DNA from: Acetobacteraceae bacterium
GTDB taxonomy: Bacteria; Pseudomonadota; Alphaproteobacteria; Acetobacterales; Acetobacteraceae
Assembly: GCA_004843345.1 (NCBI GenBank)
Contig: CP039460.1
Span: forward strand, 1,270,001 to 1,334,000
DNA length: 64,000 nucleotides
Reading direction: 5' to 3'
A program made the position numbers and the translations under genes. Position 1 is the stretch's first letter, and each line of letters opens with the position of its first letter. Below, piece after piece: positions 1 to 10,347 of this stretch. The notes under the pieces were generated by a model, which saw only the letters and a program-made list of their open reading frames with translations, ran no database searches and was not told the DNA's origin.

Positions 1-2012
<2,012 letters not shown>

Positions 2013-2101
2013 CTTTGTATTCAATACAAACCAAACGCATCTCTTAATAACTTCTTCAATCTTACTTCTCTTCTATAACAATCCCTATCAGATGTGCCTC
2101 A

Positions 2102-2219
2102 GCGGCGGGGGGTTATGGCGAGGGTCCCAAACCCGATCCCATCCCGAACTCGATGGTTAAACCCCTCAGCGCCAATGATACTTCGTCTCAAGACGCGGAA
2201 AAGTAGGTCGCCCCCCGCT
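2102..2219 (+). rRNA. 5S ribosomal RNA
   Basis: It sits about 90 bases after 23S and has the conserved 5S core: CCCGATCCCATCCCGAACTC (about 2138-2157), GTTAAAC, AGCGCCAATG and the alphaproteobacterial ACTTCGTCTCAAGACGCGG. Helix I is formed by GCGGCGGGGG at the 5' side and CCCCCCGC at the 3' side. The pairing continues outside the mature ends (AGATGTGCC 2090-2098 with GGCACATCT 2225-2233), which looks like a precursor-processing stem. No initiator tRNA gene follows. Confidence 0.93.
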
Positions 2220-2240
2220 ACTAAGGCACATCTCTTAAAA

Positions 2241-2280
2241 CAAACCCCCCACTCAATTAACGCAAGTGGGGGGTTTGCTT
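2241..2280 (+). terminator. rRNA operon terminator
   Basis: Thirteen-base perfect inverted repeat (2241-2253 with 2265-2277, six consecutive G-C pairs) closing an 11-base loop, directly after the 5S gene. The T tract after the stem is short and interrupted, but position and stem strength fit the end of the rRNA operon. Confidence 0.8.
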
Positions 2281-2394
2281 TGCAAAAAAAGAATTAAGGG
2301 GGAGCTAGCACAAGTAGACCTTTAGTTCTTGTCTGCTCACTCAAAGAGTTTGGAAGACTATTGGGAAAAGTAACAAGAAAAAGGAAGCTGGGAT
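2281..2394. other. gap between rRNA operon and RNA-repair gene
   Basis: About 115 bases between the rRNA terminator and the end of the opposing RNA-repair gene. Nothing recognisable is seen. Confidence 0.6.
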
Positions 2395-4632
2395 TTATTC
2401 AAGATTGAAAAAACAATCCCGTACCGCAATTAATCCTTCAGATAGAAGAGATTTTGCTGAGGTTTCCAGATAATCATAAAATACTCTTAGAAGAACTTGT
2501 TTCTCTTCAGTAAAGTAATTCGGATATTTGCGGTAGAGGCGTAACAGCTCAGAAGGGAAGCGTTTCTTTTTCCCTTCTAAAATTGTATGCAAAACACCAT
2601 TCATCAGGCTCCAAGCCTGATAGTAAGGAGTTCTGTATTTTACGATAAAGTTATTTTGATCTTCGAAAATATATCCAGCATCCTCGCTGCTTTCAGCTTT
2701 TTTGAGAAAGTGGAGGAACTCTTCTTTTGTTTTTAGCGTCGCTATTCTTTTTGAATAAGGGAGTCCTAAAAATTCTGCAATTTCAGGAAGCGCTTCATAA
2801 GGAAGTTTTTTAAAAGCTTCTTCTCGGTAAATGATATCTAAAAGAAGGAGCTGAGGGTGATCATATTTAATGATATTTGGAAACTGATCTGGATCAATGA
2901 CTTCAAACAGGCAAGACACGCCAAAAGTTTCATTGAGTGTGAGAATCTTATTTCCGAGATCTTCTGTGACTTTTTCAGCAAAATTTTCTGCAAAAGGACC
3001 TGTGAGATAATTGCGTGAAGCCAGGAGAAGGTGGTTATCACCGTCACAACCTGTAAGTCCTATAAAGCCGTTTTCTTTACGCCTTACAGAGACAGGGTAC
3101 GCAAACCGTTGTGTCATTTTTTCTAAGGATTGCTTACCACCAATATGCGTAAATTTATTATAGGAGCGTGCAAGAATAATATTTGTCTTTTGATTTAAAA
3201 AGAGACCTTGAGGTTTTAGAGGAGTAACTTTCTCTTTTTCATTATTTTTTTTAAGACGTAATGAAATAATATCCTGCCAGCCTTTTTGCGGTGTAACTTG
3301 GACATTTTTTTCGGCTTTTAATTCTTCAAAAAAAGCAGCATCACAATGTGGGCAGGATTGTTCCGTGAAAAGTGCTTTGATGTTTTCCGGAACAGGGACA
3401 ATATCGTATTTTTGCTGCGTGCTTTCAATGAGGACACTTGCTGAAAAAGGCATGAAATCGTTTTCAGTATGGCGTATTGCTCGCAACTCTCCACCGAACT
3501 CTACTTTTCCAACGAGATTAAAAGAGATATTTGTAGCGAGGGTTGGATAGTTTAGCGCATTGCGGTGACCATGAATTTGGTAGATCTCTCTCCCAGTCAT
3601 ATTTTTGGAAAAGATCCGATCAATATCTGTATCGTGATTTCCCCATCCTTTTTCAAAATCTTTTGCAGATATTTTCCAAAGAGATTCAATTAAAGCAGGA
3701 ACACCTGCATGGGATAGAAATACTTTTTTTTCATGGAATTTATAGCAAAAACAGGAAGAAAGAGATTTTAAGAAAATCTTGAACTTATCTGTCGAGGGAT
3801 GCCAGTTGCTTTTTAAAAGCTCTGGGCGCGTTCTTCCTGTAAATTCATCACTGTCGAGTTTTTCATTGTTTAACCAAGCTTGTAAATAGCGTTCATGGTT
3901 TCCTGCCAGCAGAATAACATTGGATTTTCGGACGTTTTGCTGAAAACAATTTTGCCAAAGCCAATTCATCACGCCTGCATTGTCGTAACCACGATCTAAG
4001 TAATCTCCGACAAAGATGTAGAATTTATTCTCTTCAATTCCATTCGGAAGGAGTTTTTCTAAATGTTGCCGGCAGCCGTGAATATCCCCGATAGAGATAA
4101 TTTCTTGATAGGCGTTTAGGTCAGTGACTTTGAGAGAAAAATCTTTTTCAAGTGAAAAGGTGTCTGGCGCTTCAAAGCGTAAATATTTTTTGAGATTCTC
4201 TCGAGATGTTTGCGCCACATTCCAGAGATGTGTCACCTTCTCAGCTGGAAGGTAGGAAAGTGTTCCCCGACGATTTTCATTTCGTTCAAGACATGTTTGC
4301 AGCGCTGTTGTGAAATCTAGGACAAGAATTTTATAATGATAGAGGCGTGCAAGATTTGCCCAAGTGAGAATTTCACGATTGCTTGCAGTTGAATCAATAA
4401 CCGTCGTTTCCCCCTTTTTTAGGCGCTCTAGAAGCTGTTTTTCGAGAAAGGAAGAAAGATGGCTCGAAATGCTATGATCGATCGCAAGCGTCCCATCTTC
4501 TTGAAAAGTGGGATTGGAGAATTGCAAGTTAATTTGCTCTGCTGAAAGCGTATAAGGCTGAAGGCCCCGTTGCGCAATCCAGCTGGACTTTCCACAGGAG
4601 GGAGGTCCTCTCATAATGAGCAAAATTCTCAT
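2395..4632 (-). CDS. trifunctional RNA-repair protein: polynucleotide kinase, metallophosphatase and Rnl1-like RNA ligase
   Basis: A 745-residue protein with three enzyme modules. Residues 1-160 form a P-loop 5'-OH polynucleotide kinase (Walker A GPPSCGKSS at 9-17). Residues 178-360 are a calcineurin-like phosphatase with GDIHGC (182-187), GDYLDRG (209-215), GNHE (244-247), SHAG (307-310) and HGH (354-356). Residues about 480-745 look like a T4 Rnl1-type RNA ligase: nucleotidyl-lysine motif KENG at 519-522, FEVID at 576-580, GYIFED at 653-658 and KYRTPYY at 665-671. The order resembles bacterial Pnkp, whose ligase module is different, so this is a related but distinct fusion. Inferred role: healing and sealing broken RNA, such as cleaved tRNA or rRNA. 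It is monocistronic, with no Hen1 methyltransferase beside it. The start is ATG, with a weak GGAAA upstream. Confidence 0.85.
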   Translation of the reverse strand: MRILLIMRGPPSCGKSSWIAQRGLQPYTLSAEQINLQFSNPTFQEDGTLAIDHSISSHLSSFLEKQLLERLKKGETTVIDSTASNREILTWANLARLYHYKILVLDFTTALQTCLERNENRRGTLSYLPAEKVTHLWNVAQTSRENLKKYLRFEAPDTFSLEKDFSLKVTDLNAYQEIISIGDIHGCRQHLEKLLPNGIEENKFYIFVGDYLDRGYDNAGVMNWLWQNCFQQNVRKSNVILLAGNHERYLQAWLNNEKLDSDEFTGRTRPELLKSNWHPSTDKFKIFLKSLSSCFCYKFHEKKVFLSHAGVPALIESLWKISAKDFEKGWGNHDTDIDRIFSKNMTGREIYQIHGHRNALNYPTLATNISFNLVGKVEFGGELRAIRHTENDFMPFSASVLIESTQQKYDIVPVPENIKALFTEQSCPHCDAAFFEELKAEKNVQVTPQKGWQDIISLRLKKNNEKEKVTPLKPQGLFLNQKTNIILARSYNKFTHIGGKQSLEKMTQRFAYPVSVRRKENGFIGLTGCDGDNHLLLASRNYLTGPFAENFAEKVTEDLGNKILTLNETFGVSCLFEVIDPDQFPNIIKYDHPQLLLLDIIYREEAFKKLPYEALPEIAEFLGLPYSKRIATLKTKEEFLHFLKKAESSEDAGYIFEDQNNFIVKYRTPYYQAWSLMNGVLHTILEGKKKRFPSELLRLYRKYPNYFTEEKQVLLRVFYDYLETSAKSLLSEGLIAVRDCFFNLE

Positions 4633-4760
4633 GAATATTTCCGTTTCCTTTAGGTTACGCTTTTAACTTAATCTAATTTAGTATTTTAAGACTATTGCGG
4701 TACTTTTAATATCTATAAATGATTTATGTTGTCTTAAAGGGATAGGCTAGTTTTTATTTT

Positions 4761-5228
4761 ATGAATATTTTTAAAAAATCTGTTTTTCTTGGGGGTTTAG
4801 CTTTTTCTGGTTTCTACGCTTTTTCCAGTTTGCCTACAAAGGCAGCTGAAATGCCTTCCAGTTGTGATAATAAGGCTTTCCTAAGGGCAGAAGGCGCAAA
4901 TGAACAGAGTTACCGTAGAGCGCCAGATATGCCAGTGCATGTTTGCGGTGATGTCACAAGGACATTTCGTGCGAAAAAGACACGCAGCGGTCTTCATTTT
5001 TATTTTTTGTTAAATGTTGCGCCCCATCAGGATATTCGCATTGTCGTGAATTTAGATGAGCTTCAAGGACACCATCCTTATATTCGTGTTGGCGACAAGG
5101 TAGAGGTGCAGGGACGCTATTATTATGACAATCCACGCAGCCAAGGGATTGATTGGACACACCATGGCAAGAGTCAAAAATGGCCGTGGGAAGGTTTTGT
5201 AACCGTCAATGGTCAACGTTTTGCTTAA
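4761..5228 (+). CDS. exported DUF3465-like protein
   Basis: A 155-residue protein with an N-terminal signal peptide (lysines, a hydrophobic stretch at about 8-25, likely cut after TKAA). The mature part carries two cysteines, a predicted OB-like beta region (VVNLDELQGHHPYIRVGDKV) and a C-terminal GIDWTHH...WPWEGFVTVNGQRF block that I recognise as typical of DUF3465 proteins. Function is unknown; location is probably periplasmic. It is transcribed divergently from the RNA-repair gene across a 128-base spacer and convergently with clpA, with a shared terminator. Confidence 0.7.
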   Translation: MNIFKKSVFLGGLAFSGFYAFSSLPTKAAEMPSSCDNKAFLRAEGANEQSYRRAPDMPVHVCGDVTRTFRAKKTRSGLHFYFLLNVAPHQDIRIVVNLDELQGHHPYIRVGDKVEVQGRYYYDNPRSQGIDWTHHGKSQKWPWEGFVTVNGQRFA

Positions 5229-5258
5229 GAGAACGTTAAGCCGCTATTAAACCGATTA

Positions 5259-5290
5259 TAAAAAAGGAGGCTTTAAAAGCCTCCTTTTTT
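5259..5290. terminator. bidirectional terminator between DUF3465 gene and clpA
   Basis: Perfect stem GGAGGCTTT/AAAGCCTCC flanked by A and T tracts on both sides, located between convergent genes. Confidence 0.85.
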
Positions 5291-5292
5291 AG

Positions 5293-7671
5293 TTATTTTT
5301 TTGTAGTGGTTTTCTTTTTTACAGAAACCTTTTTCTTAGAAACTGTTTTTTTCACCGAGGCTGCTTTTCTCGGTGGCTTCTTTTTAGGAGAAGGTTTTGG
5401 TGAATAGCTGAAATCAAGTACTTTTTTGCCTTTCCCATCGTCTTTTAAAGCAATTTTAGCAGATTGTCCGGCAACAAGATTTCTAAATGCCATCGCTTCA
5501 GCAAGAGGAAGTTTTAACTCTTTTTGAATGAGGCGACTCAATGGACGTGCGCCCATTTTAATGTCAAAGCTTTTTTTCGTAAGCCAGCTTGCCAGATTAG
5601 AAGCAAAATCCAGTTTAATCTCTTTTGCCAGTAATTCGTCTTTTAGTTCGGAAAGGAGCTTTTTGGCAATTTTTTCCAAAGCTTCTTGAGTCATAAGATT
5701 AAAAGGAATGACAGCATCTAAACGATTTCTAAATTCAGGCGTAAAGAGCCGTTTTAAACTTTCATTTTCCTCTTCTGAATCGGGTAGTTTTGAAAGGAAG
5801 CCAATAGATTCTTTTGTGAGTTCTTCAGCCCCTTCGTTTGTTGTCATGATGAGGGCAACATTTCTGAAATCAACGGTTTTTCCATTGCGATCTGTAAGTT
5901 TCCCATAATCCATGATCTGCAAAAGCAAACTAAAGAGATTAGGATGCGCCTTTTCAATCTCATCTAATAATAGAATGGCGTGTGGATTTTGGGCGATTTT
6001 TTCGGTTAAAGCACCACCTGTTTCAAATCCGACATAGCCAGGAGGGGCACCAATAAGACTCGAAGCTGCGTGGGCTTCCCGATATTCAGACATATCAAAA
6101 CGAATTAACGGGACATCCATAGAATCGGCCAGCTGGCGGGCTAAGGCTGTTTTTCCGACACCTGTTGGTCCTGAAAAGAGATAGGAGCCAATGGGTTTTT
6201 CGGGATCTCGTAAGCCAGAACGACTCAGCACAACGGCTGAAAGTAACGTTTCAATCGCTTTCTCTTGTCCAAAGATGTTTTTGTGAAGGTTGTTTTTAAG
6301 ATCTTTTAACCGTTCAGGTTCATCTCGGCGCAGGCGTGGAACAGGAATGTTCGCAATAATGGCTAAAACATCTTCAATTTCTTTTGTTGCAATTTTGCTA
6401 GGTGTTTTTCGGTTGGCAGGGCGTTTCAAGCGGCTTGCAGCCCCAGCTTCATCTAAAAGATCAATTGCTTTGTCTGGCAATTGGCGCTGATGAAGATGCC
6501 GGACAGAGAGCGCAACAGCACTTTCTAGAGCATCTTCTGAATAAAGAACTTTATGGAAACATTCGAGTTTGGGTTTTAATCCCTTTAGAATTTCGAGCGT
6601 TTCAGCCTCTGTTGGTTCTTTAATGTCAATTTTTTGGAAGCGTCTGCCTAGAGCAGGATCCCTTTCAAAAGAGTGACGGTATTCCTGATAGGTTGTTGCG
6701 GCGATACAGCGAAGCCTTCCTCCAGCAAGAGCAGGTTTTAACAGGTTGGCAGCATCTGTGCCACTGTTATTGCTGGATCCTGCTCCCATCAGGACGTGAG
6801 CCTCATCAATAAAGAGAAGGGCATTTTTATTGTCTTCAAGAGCCTCAAGAAGAGCGGTAATGCGTTCTTCGAAATCACCACGGTAGCGCGTCCCTGCGAC
6901 AATAGCACCTGTATTGAGAGCAAAAATCTCAAGATTTTTAAGAATTTCTGGAACTTTTCCTTGAACGATTCGTTTGGCAAGCCCTTCTGCAATGGCTGTT
7001 TTTCCGACCCCAGGATTTCCGACAAGAAGGGGATTGTTTTTATGCCGGCGACATAGGATTTGAACGGTGCGGAAAAGTTCTTTTTCACGGCCAATAAGAG
7101 GATCAAGCCGGCCTTCTTTTGCCTCTTCGGTCAGGTTTCGGCAATAGAGCAAAAGCGGATTTTCATCAAGCTCATCACCTAGTTCATCATGATCGTGGAA
7201 AGGATTGCGTCCAGCCATCTTAGCCGTCTTCGACTGGCTTGAATTTGATTTGCGTCCTGTGATTTCAAGGGCTTCGAGGCGTGTAAAATCCCGTCTCATC
7301 AGCGTGTGAAGCGCAAAGCTTTCCTTTTCGCTAAAAAGAGAGACCAAGAGATCCATGCCAGAGACGGTATTTTCATTTTCTGCCTGCATGCGAATGATTG
7401 CACGCTGAATCACACGTTGAAAGGCAAGCGTTGGTGTTGGCGGAATTGCAAGCTCGCCTTTTGACGTTGGCACAGCAGAGGTTTTTAGAAACTCTCTGAG
7501 TTCTGAGCGCAGCTCATCAATCGAAATTTCTTTCTTTTGGAGTGCTTCTGCTGTTTCTTCATCTTCTGTAAGGGCGAGAAGTAAATGCTCCAGTGTTAAA
7601 TATTCACTGAGCGTTTTTTCAGCTTCAATGAGCGCACGGCGTAAAGTTTTATCAAGCGCAGGGGAGAGCAT
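5293..7671 (-). CDS. clpA: ATP-dependent Clp protease ATP-binding subunit ClpA
   Basis: A 792-residue AAA+ unfoldase that feeds substrates to ClpP. The N-terminal Clp repeat domain is at about 1-140. AAA module 1 has Walker A GNPGVGKT at 218-225 and Walker B LLFIDEAH at 285-292. AAA module 2 has Walker A GPTGVGKT at 501-508. The ClpP-docking tripeptide IGF is at 623-625, ahead of FTPEFRNRLD. The last roughly 45 residues are an unusual lysine/serine/proline-rich tail not found in E. coli ClpA. It lies 49 bases downstream of clpS, so the adaptor and unfoldase are probably one transcript. Clear family assignment. Confidence 0.97.
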   Translation of the reverse strand: MLSPALDKTLRRALIEAEKTLSEYLTLEHLLLALTEDEETAEALQKKEISIDELRSELREFLKTSAVPTSKGELAIPPTPTLAFQRVIQRAIIRMQAENENTVSGMDLLVSLFSEKESFALHTLMRRDFTRLEALEITGRKSNSSQSKTAKMAGRNPFHDHDELGDELDENPLLLYCRNLTEEAKEGRLDPLIGREKELFRTVQILCRRHKNNPLLVGNPGVGKTAIAEGLAKRIVQGKVPEILKNLEIFALNTGAIVAGTRYRGDFEERITALLEALEDNKNALLFIDEAHVLMGAGSSNNSGTDAANLLKPALAGGRLRCIAATTYQEYRHSFERDPALGRRFQKIDIKEPTEAETLEILKGLKPKLECFHKVLYSEDALESAVALSVRHLHQRQLPDKAIDLLDEAGAASRLKRPANRKTPSKIATKEIEDVLAIIANIPVPRLRRDEPERLKDLKNNLHKNIFGQEKAIETLLSAVVLSRSGLRDPEKPIGSYLFSGPTGVGKTALARQLADSMDVPLIRFDMSEYREAHAASSLIGAPPGYVGFETGGALTEKIAQNPHAILLLDEIEKAHPNLFSLLLQIMDYGKLTDRNGKTVDFRNVALIMTTNEGAEELTKESIGFLSKLPDSEEENESLKRLFTPEFRNRLDAVIPFNLMTQEALEKIAKKLLSELKDELLAKEIKLDFASNLASWLTKKSFDIKMGARPLSRLIQKELKLPLAEAMAFRNLVAGQSAKIALKDDGKGKKVLDFSYSPKPSPKKKPPRKAASVKKTVSKKKVSVKKKTTTKK

Positions 7672-7720
7672 TTGGAAATCTTTCCTTTGAACGTAATCTT
7701 TATATTAAAGTCAGGTAAAA

Positions 7721-8164
7721 TCAGGCGTTAAGCCGTTCGAGGGTACATTGCAAAGGATAGCGTCCTTTACGGGCACTTTTACTGACTTGATCCATTTTTG
7801 TTTCGGCGACCTCATAACTGTAAACACCCCCGACACCAGAACCTTTGTTCTGAATTTCATTAATGAGTGCTTTGCTATCTTCTTCGCCATGTCCAAAACA
7901 ATTTTGTAAAACAGCAAGGACAAAAGCCTCTGGCGTAAAGTCATCATTGAGAAGGATTACGCGGTAGAGAGAAGGCGGCTTTTTCATGGAGAGGTTTTGT
8001 GGGCCGAGAATCTTTGCTTTCAAAGATTGCGCATCCGCCACCCCTTTGACGTCTTCAGATGTTGCGGATGACCTGTTGCCTTCTTCTTGTGAGGCGCTCG
8101 CAGCTTGGGCATTTCCAGAAATGCGAGGGGTTTTTGGTTCGTCAGCGTGCATATTGTTCGTCAT
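7721..8164 (-). CDS. clpS: ATP-dependent Clp protease adaptor ClpS
   Basis: A 147-residue protein. The C-terminal 90 residues are a full ClpS domain: YRVILLNDDFTPEAFV (substrate-binding LLNDD), HGEEDSKALI, and YSYEVAETKMDQV. ClpS delivers N-degron substrates to ClpA. The first roughly 55 residues are a low-complexity extension longer than usual (most ClpS proteins are about 100-120 residues), so the true start could be a later in-frame codon, although only the upstream ATG is obvious. First gene of a clpS-clpA unit. Confidence 0.95.
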   Translation of the reverse strand: MTNNMHADEPKTPRISGNAQAASASQEEGNRSSATSEDVKGVADAQSLKAKILGPQNLSMKKPPSLYRVILLNDDFTPEAFVLAVLQNCFGHGEEDSKALINEIQNKGSGVGGVYSYEVAETKMDQVSKSARKGRYPLQCTLERLNA

Positions 8165-8433
8165 ATTATTTTCAACTGGAGTGAATAGAGAAAGACTAAT
8201 GATCGTCTATATGTATAGCATAATATTCTTTTGAAGGGGATTTTAGAAATTTATGGTTGCATTTCCCTTCATAGGTACTAAGGATATTTGGGGATACTTA
8301 TGGGGAGCTGCAAGGGGGATTTGATATTTCACTGGCGCTTTTTACTTTTTTCTTTGAAAGAAGGTGCTTATAATATCCCTAAAACATACTATTCCTAAAG
8401 AGATTAAGAGTGAAGTAACATGGGGACTGCTGG

Positions 8434-9489
8434 GTGCTGACGGGAAGCTATTTTCAACGATTGCTTTTTATATTTTCTGCATTTTTAATGATAAATGCAT
8501 GTTTTGTAAGAAGTGCTTCTGCTCAGTATGTGGGACAGATGTCCACCTTTGTCGCCAATGTGAAAACTGGGAAAGTTATTCGGGCAAGTAATCCTGATCT
8601 GCCACGTTATCCGGCCTCATTGACCAAATTAATGACACTTTACCTTGCTTTTGATGCCCTTAAGGCGGGTCGTTTGCAGCTTAATCAAAGGATTCCTGTT
8701 TCTCAAAATGCAGCGCATCAAGAGCCTTCCCGTTTAGGACTCTATCCTGGAAGTTATTTAACGGTTCAGCAAGCCATTTACGGCATTACGGTTAAATCTG
8801 CCAATGACGCGGCAGCTGCTTTGGGAGAGTATCTTGGTGGGGGAAGTGAAAAGCAGTTTGCCAAGATGATGACCGCTCAGGCGCATCAGCTTGGCATGTG
8901 GAGCACTTATTTTAAAAATGCTTCGGGGTTGCCTGATCCAGATCAGATAACGACAGCCCGTGATATGGCTCGTTTAGGGCAATGTTTACTTTCTCAATTC
9001 CCAGAATATTATCGTTATTTATCTGCGCCAGCTTTCACATTTCATCGGCATATTATTCAGAATCATAATCCGATCTTGAGCCTTTATGCTGGAGCTGACG
9101 GCGGTAAGACGGGTTATACGGTAGATGCAGGCCATAATTTGGTAACAACAGCCAATCGTCAAGGTGTTCGGGTGGTTGGGGTTGTTATGGGGGCTGCCAC
9201 CAATGGCATTCGGACTCAAGAGATGATTTCTCTGCTGAATGCTGCCTATGAAAGTGCGGGGCAGGAGGCTTTACCGCTCGTTGTGAGGACGGCTCCGGCA
9301 CGTCCAGCCCGTAAATATACGCCAGCGCGCCGGGTTCGCCATCGTCAACCACATCTCATTTTGGCCTCTTATCACAAAAAAGGTGCTGGGAAAAAGATTG
9401 TTCATGCTGCACCTAAGAAAAGCAGCGGACGCTTGCTTTCTGTGAAACGGGCATTGCATCTTAATCAGAAGCCTAAAGCAAAGAAATGA
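8434..9489 (+). CDS. D-alanyl-D-alanine carboxypeptidase, peptidase S11
   Basis: A penicillin-binding carboxypeptidase that trims peptidoglycan pentapeptides in the periplasm. All catalytic motifs are present: SLTK at 62-65, SAN at 122-124 and KTG at 225-227. A GTG start is chosen because it gives a complete signal peptide cut after RSASA (residue 30); the next ATG would truncate it. After the catalytic domain the usual PBP5 C-terminal beta domain is missing, and a roughly 80-residue arginine/lysine-rich tail takes its place. The tail might bind anionic envelope polymers (inference). It lies 32 bases before map. Confidence 0.92.
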   Translation: MLTGSYFQRLLFIFSAFLMINACFVRSASAQYVGQMSTFVANVKTGKVIRASNPDLPRYPASLTKLMTLYLAFDALKAGRLQLNQRIPVSQNAAHQEPSRLGLYPGSYLTVQQAIYGITVKSANDAAAALGEYLGGGSEKQFAKMMTAQAHQLGMWSTYFKNASGLPDPDQITTARDMARLGQCLLSQFPEYYRYLSAPAFTFHRHIIQNHNPILSLYAGADGGKTGYTVDAGHNLVTTANRQGVRVVGVVMGAATNGIRTQEMISLLNAAYESAGQEALPLVVRTAPARPARKYTPARRVRHRQPHLILASYHKKGAGKKIVHAAPKKSSGRLLSVKRALHLNQKPKAKK

Positions 9490-9521
9490 ACAGAACAAAC
9501 ATTGAAGGGCCTTAGTTTCTA

Positions 9522-10313
9522 ATGGTTAAAAGAAATAATAATTCTTGGTATCCTCAAAGCGATTTTCCAAAACTACATGCTGCAGGCCTTTTGGCCGCAA
9601 AAACGCTTGATATGATTGGGGAACATGTGCGTCCAGGGATTACAACTGGCGAATTAGACCAGATTGTTGCGGATTTTATTAAGGATAACGGTGGGACGTC
9701 TGCGCCTTTAAATTATCGTGGATTTCCAAAATCCTGCTGTATTTCCATTAACCATGTGGTCTGCCATGGGATTCCTGGAGAAAAGCAATTGCAGGAAGGC
9801 GATATTCTTAATATCGATGTGACACCGATTTTAGACGGCTGGTATGGAGATTCTTCTCGTATGTATGTCGCAGGAAAGGCTTCTCGAAGGGCCGCGAAGC
9901 TTATTGATGAGACTTACGAGGCATTGATGCGCGGGATCGAGGTTGTAAAACCTGGTGCAACGACGGGGGACATTGGGCATGCGATTGAGACATTTGCAAA
10001 GTCTAAGCGTCTTGGAGTTGTTGAAGATTTCTGCGGACATGGCATTGGAACAGTCTTTCATTCAGAGCCAAATATTTTGCATTATGGACAGCCGGGGACA
10101 GGCGTAACGCTTGAGGCAGGAATGGTTTTTACGATTGAGCCAATGTTGAATCTTGGGACACCTCGTGTCAAAATTCTAGATGATGGTTGGACAGCCGTAA
10201 CGAGAGACCGCAAGCTTTCTGCTCAATTTGAGCATATGCTTGGGGTGACAGATAGGGGGTATGAAATTTTTACCCTGTCGCCAACAGGTCAGAACAAACC
10301 TATTTTCGAATAG
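9522..10313 (+). CDS. map: methionine aminopeptidase, type I
   Basis: A 263-residue metallo-aminopeptidase that removes the initiator methionine from nascent proteins. It has the pita-bread fold signatures: VVCHGIPGE, NIDVTPILDGWYGDSSR (two metal-binding aspartates), CGHGIGTVFHSEP (metal His), FTIEPML and the terminal QFEHMLGVT glutamate. Length is normal for type I. It sits between the carboxypeptidase and the gamma-glutamyltransferase genes in the same direction with short gaps, so co-transcription is likely. Confidence 0.97.
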   Translation: MVKRNNNSWYPQSDFPKLHAAGLLAAKTLDMIGEHVRPGITTGELDQIVADFIKDNGGTSAPLNYRGFPKSCCISINHVVCHGIPGEKQLQEGDILNIDVTPILDGWYGDSSRMYVAGKASRRAAKLIDETYEALMRGIEVVKPGATTGDIGHAIETFAKSKRLGVVEDFCGHGIGTVFHSEPNILHYGQPGTGVTLEAGMVFTIEPMLNLGTPRVKILDDGWTAVTRDRKLSAQFEHMLGVTDRGYEIFTLSPTGQNKPIFE

Positions 10314-10347
10314 GTTTTGAAGCAATTTTCTTCCAGAATAGCGTAAT

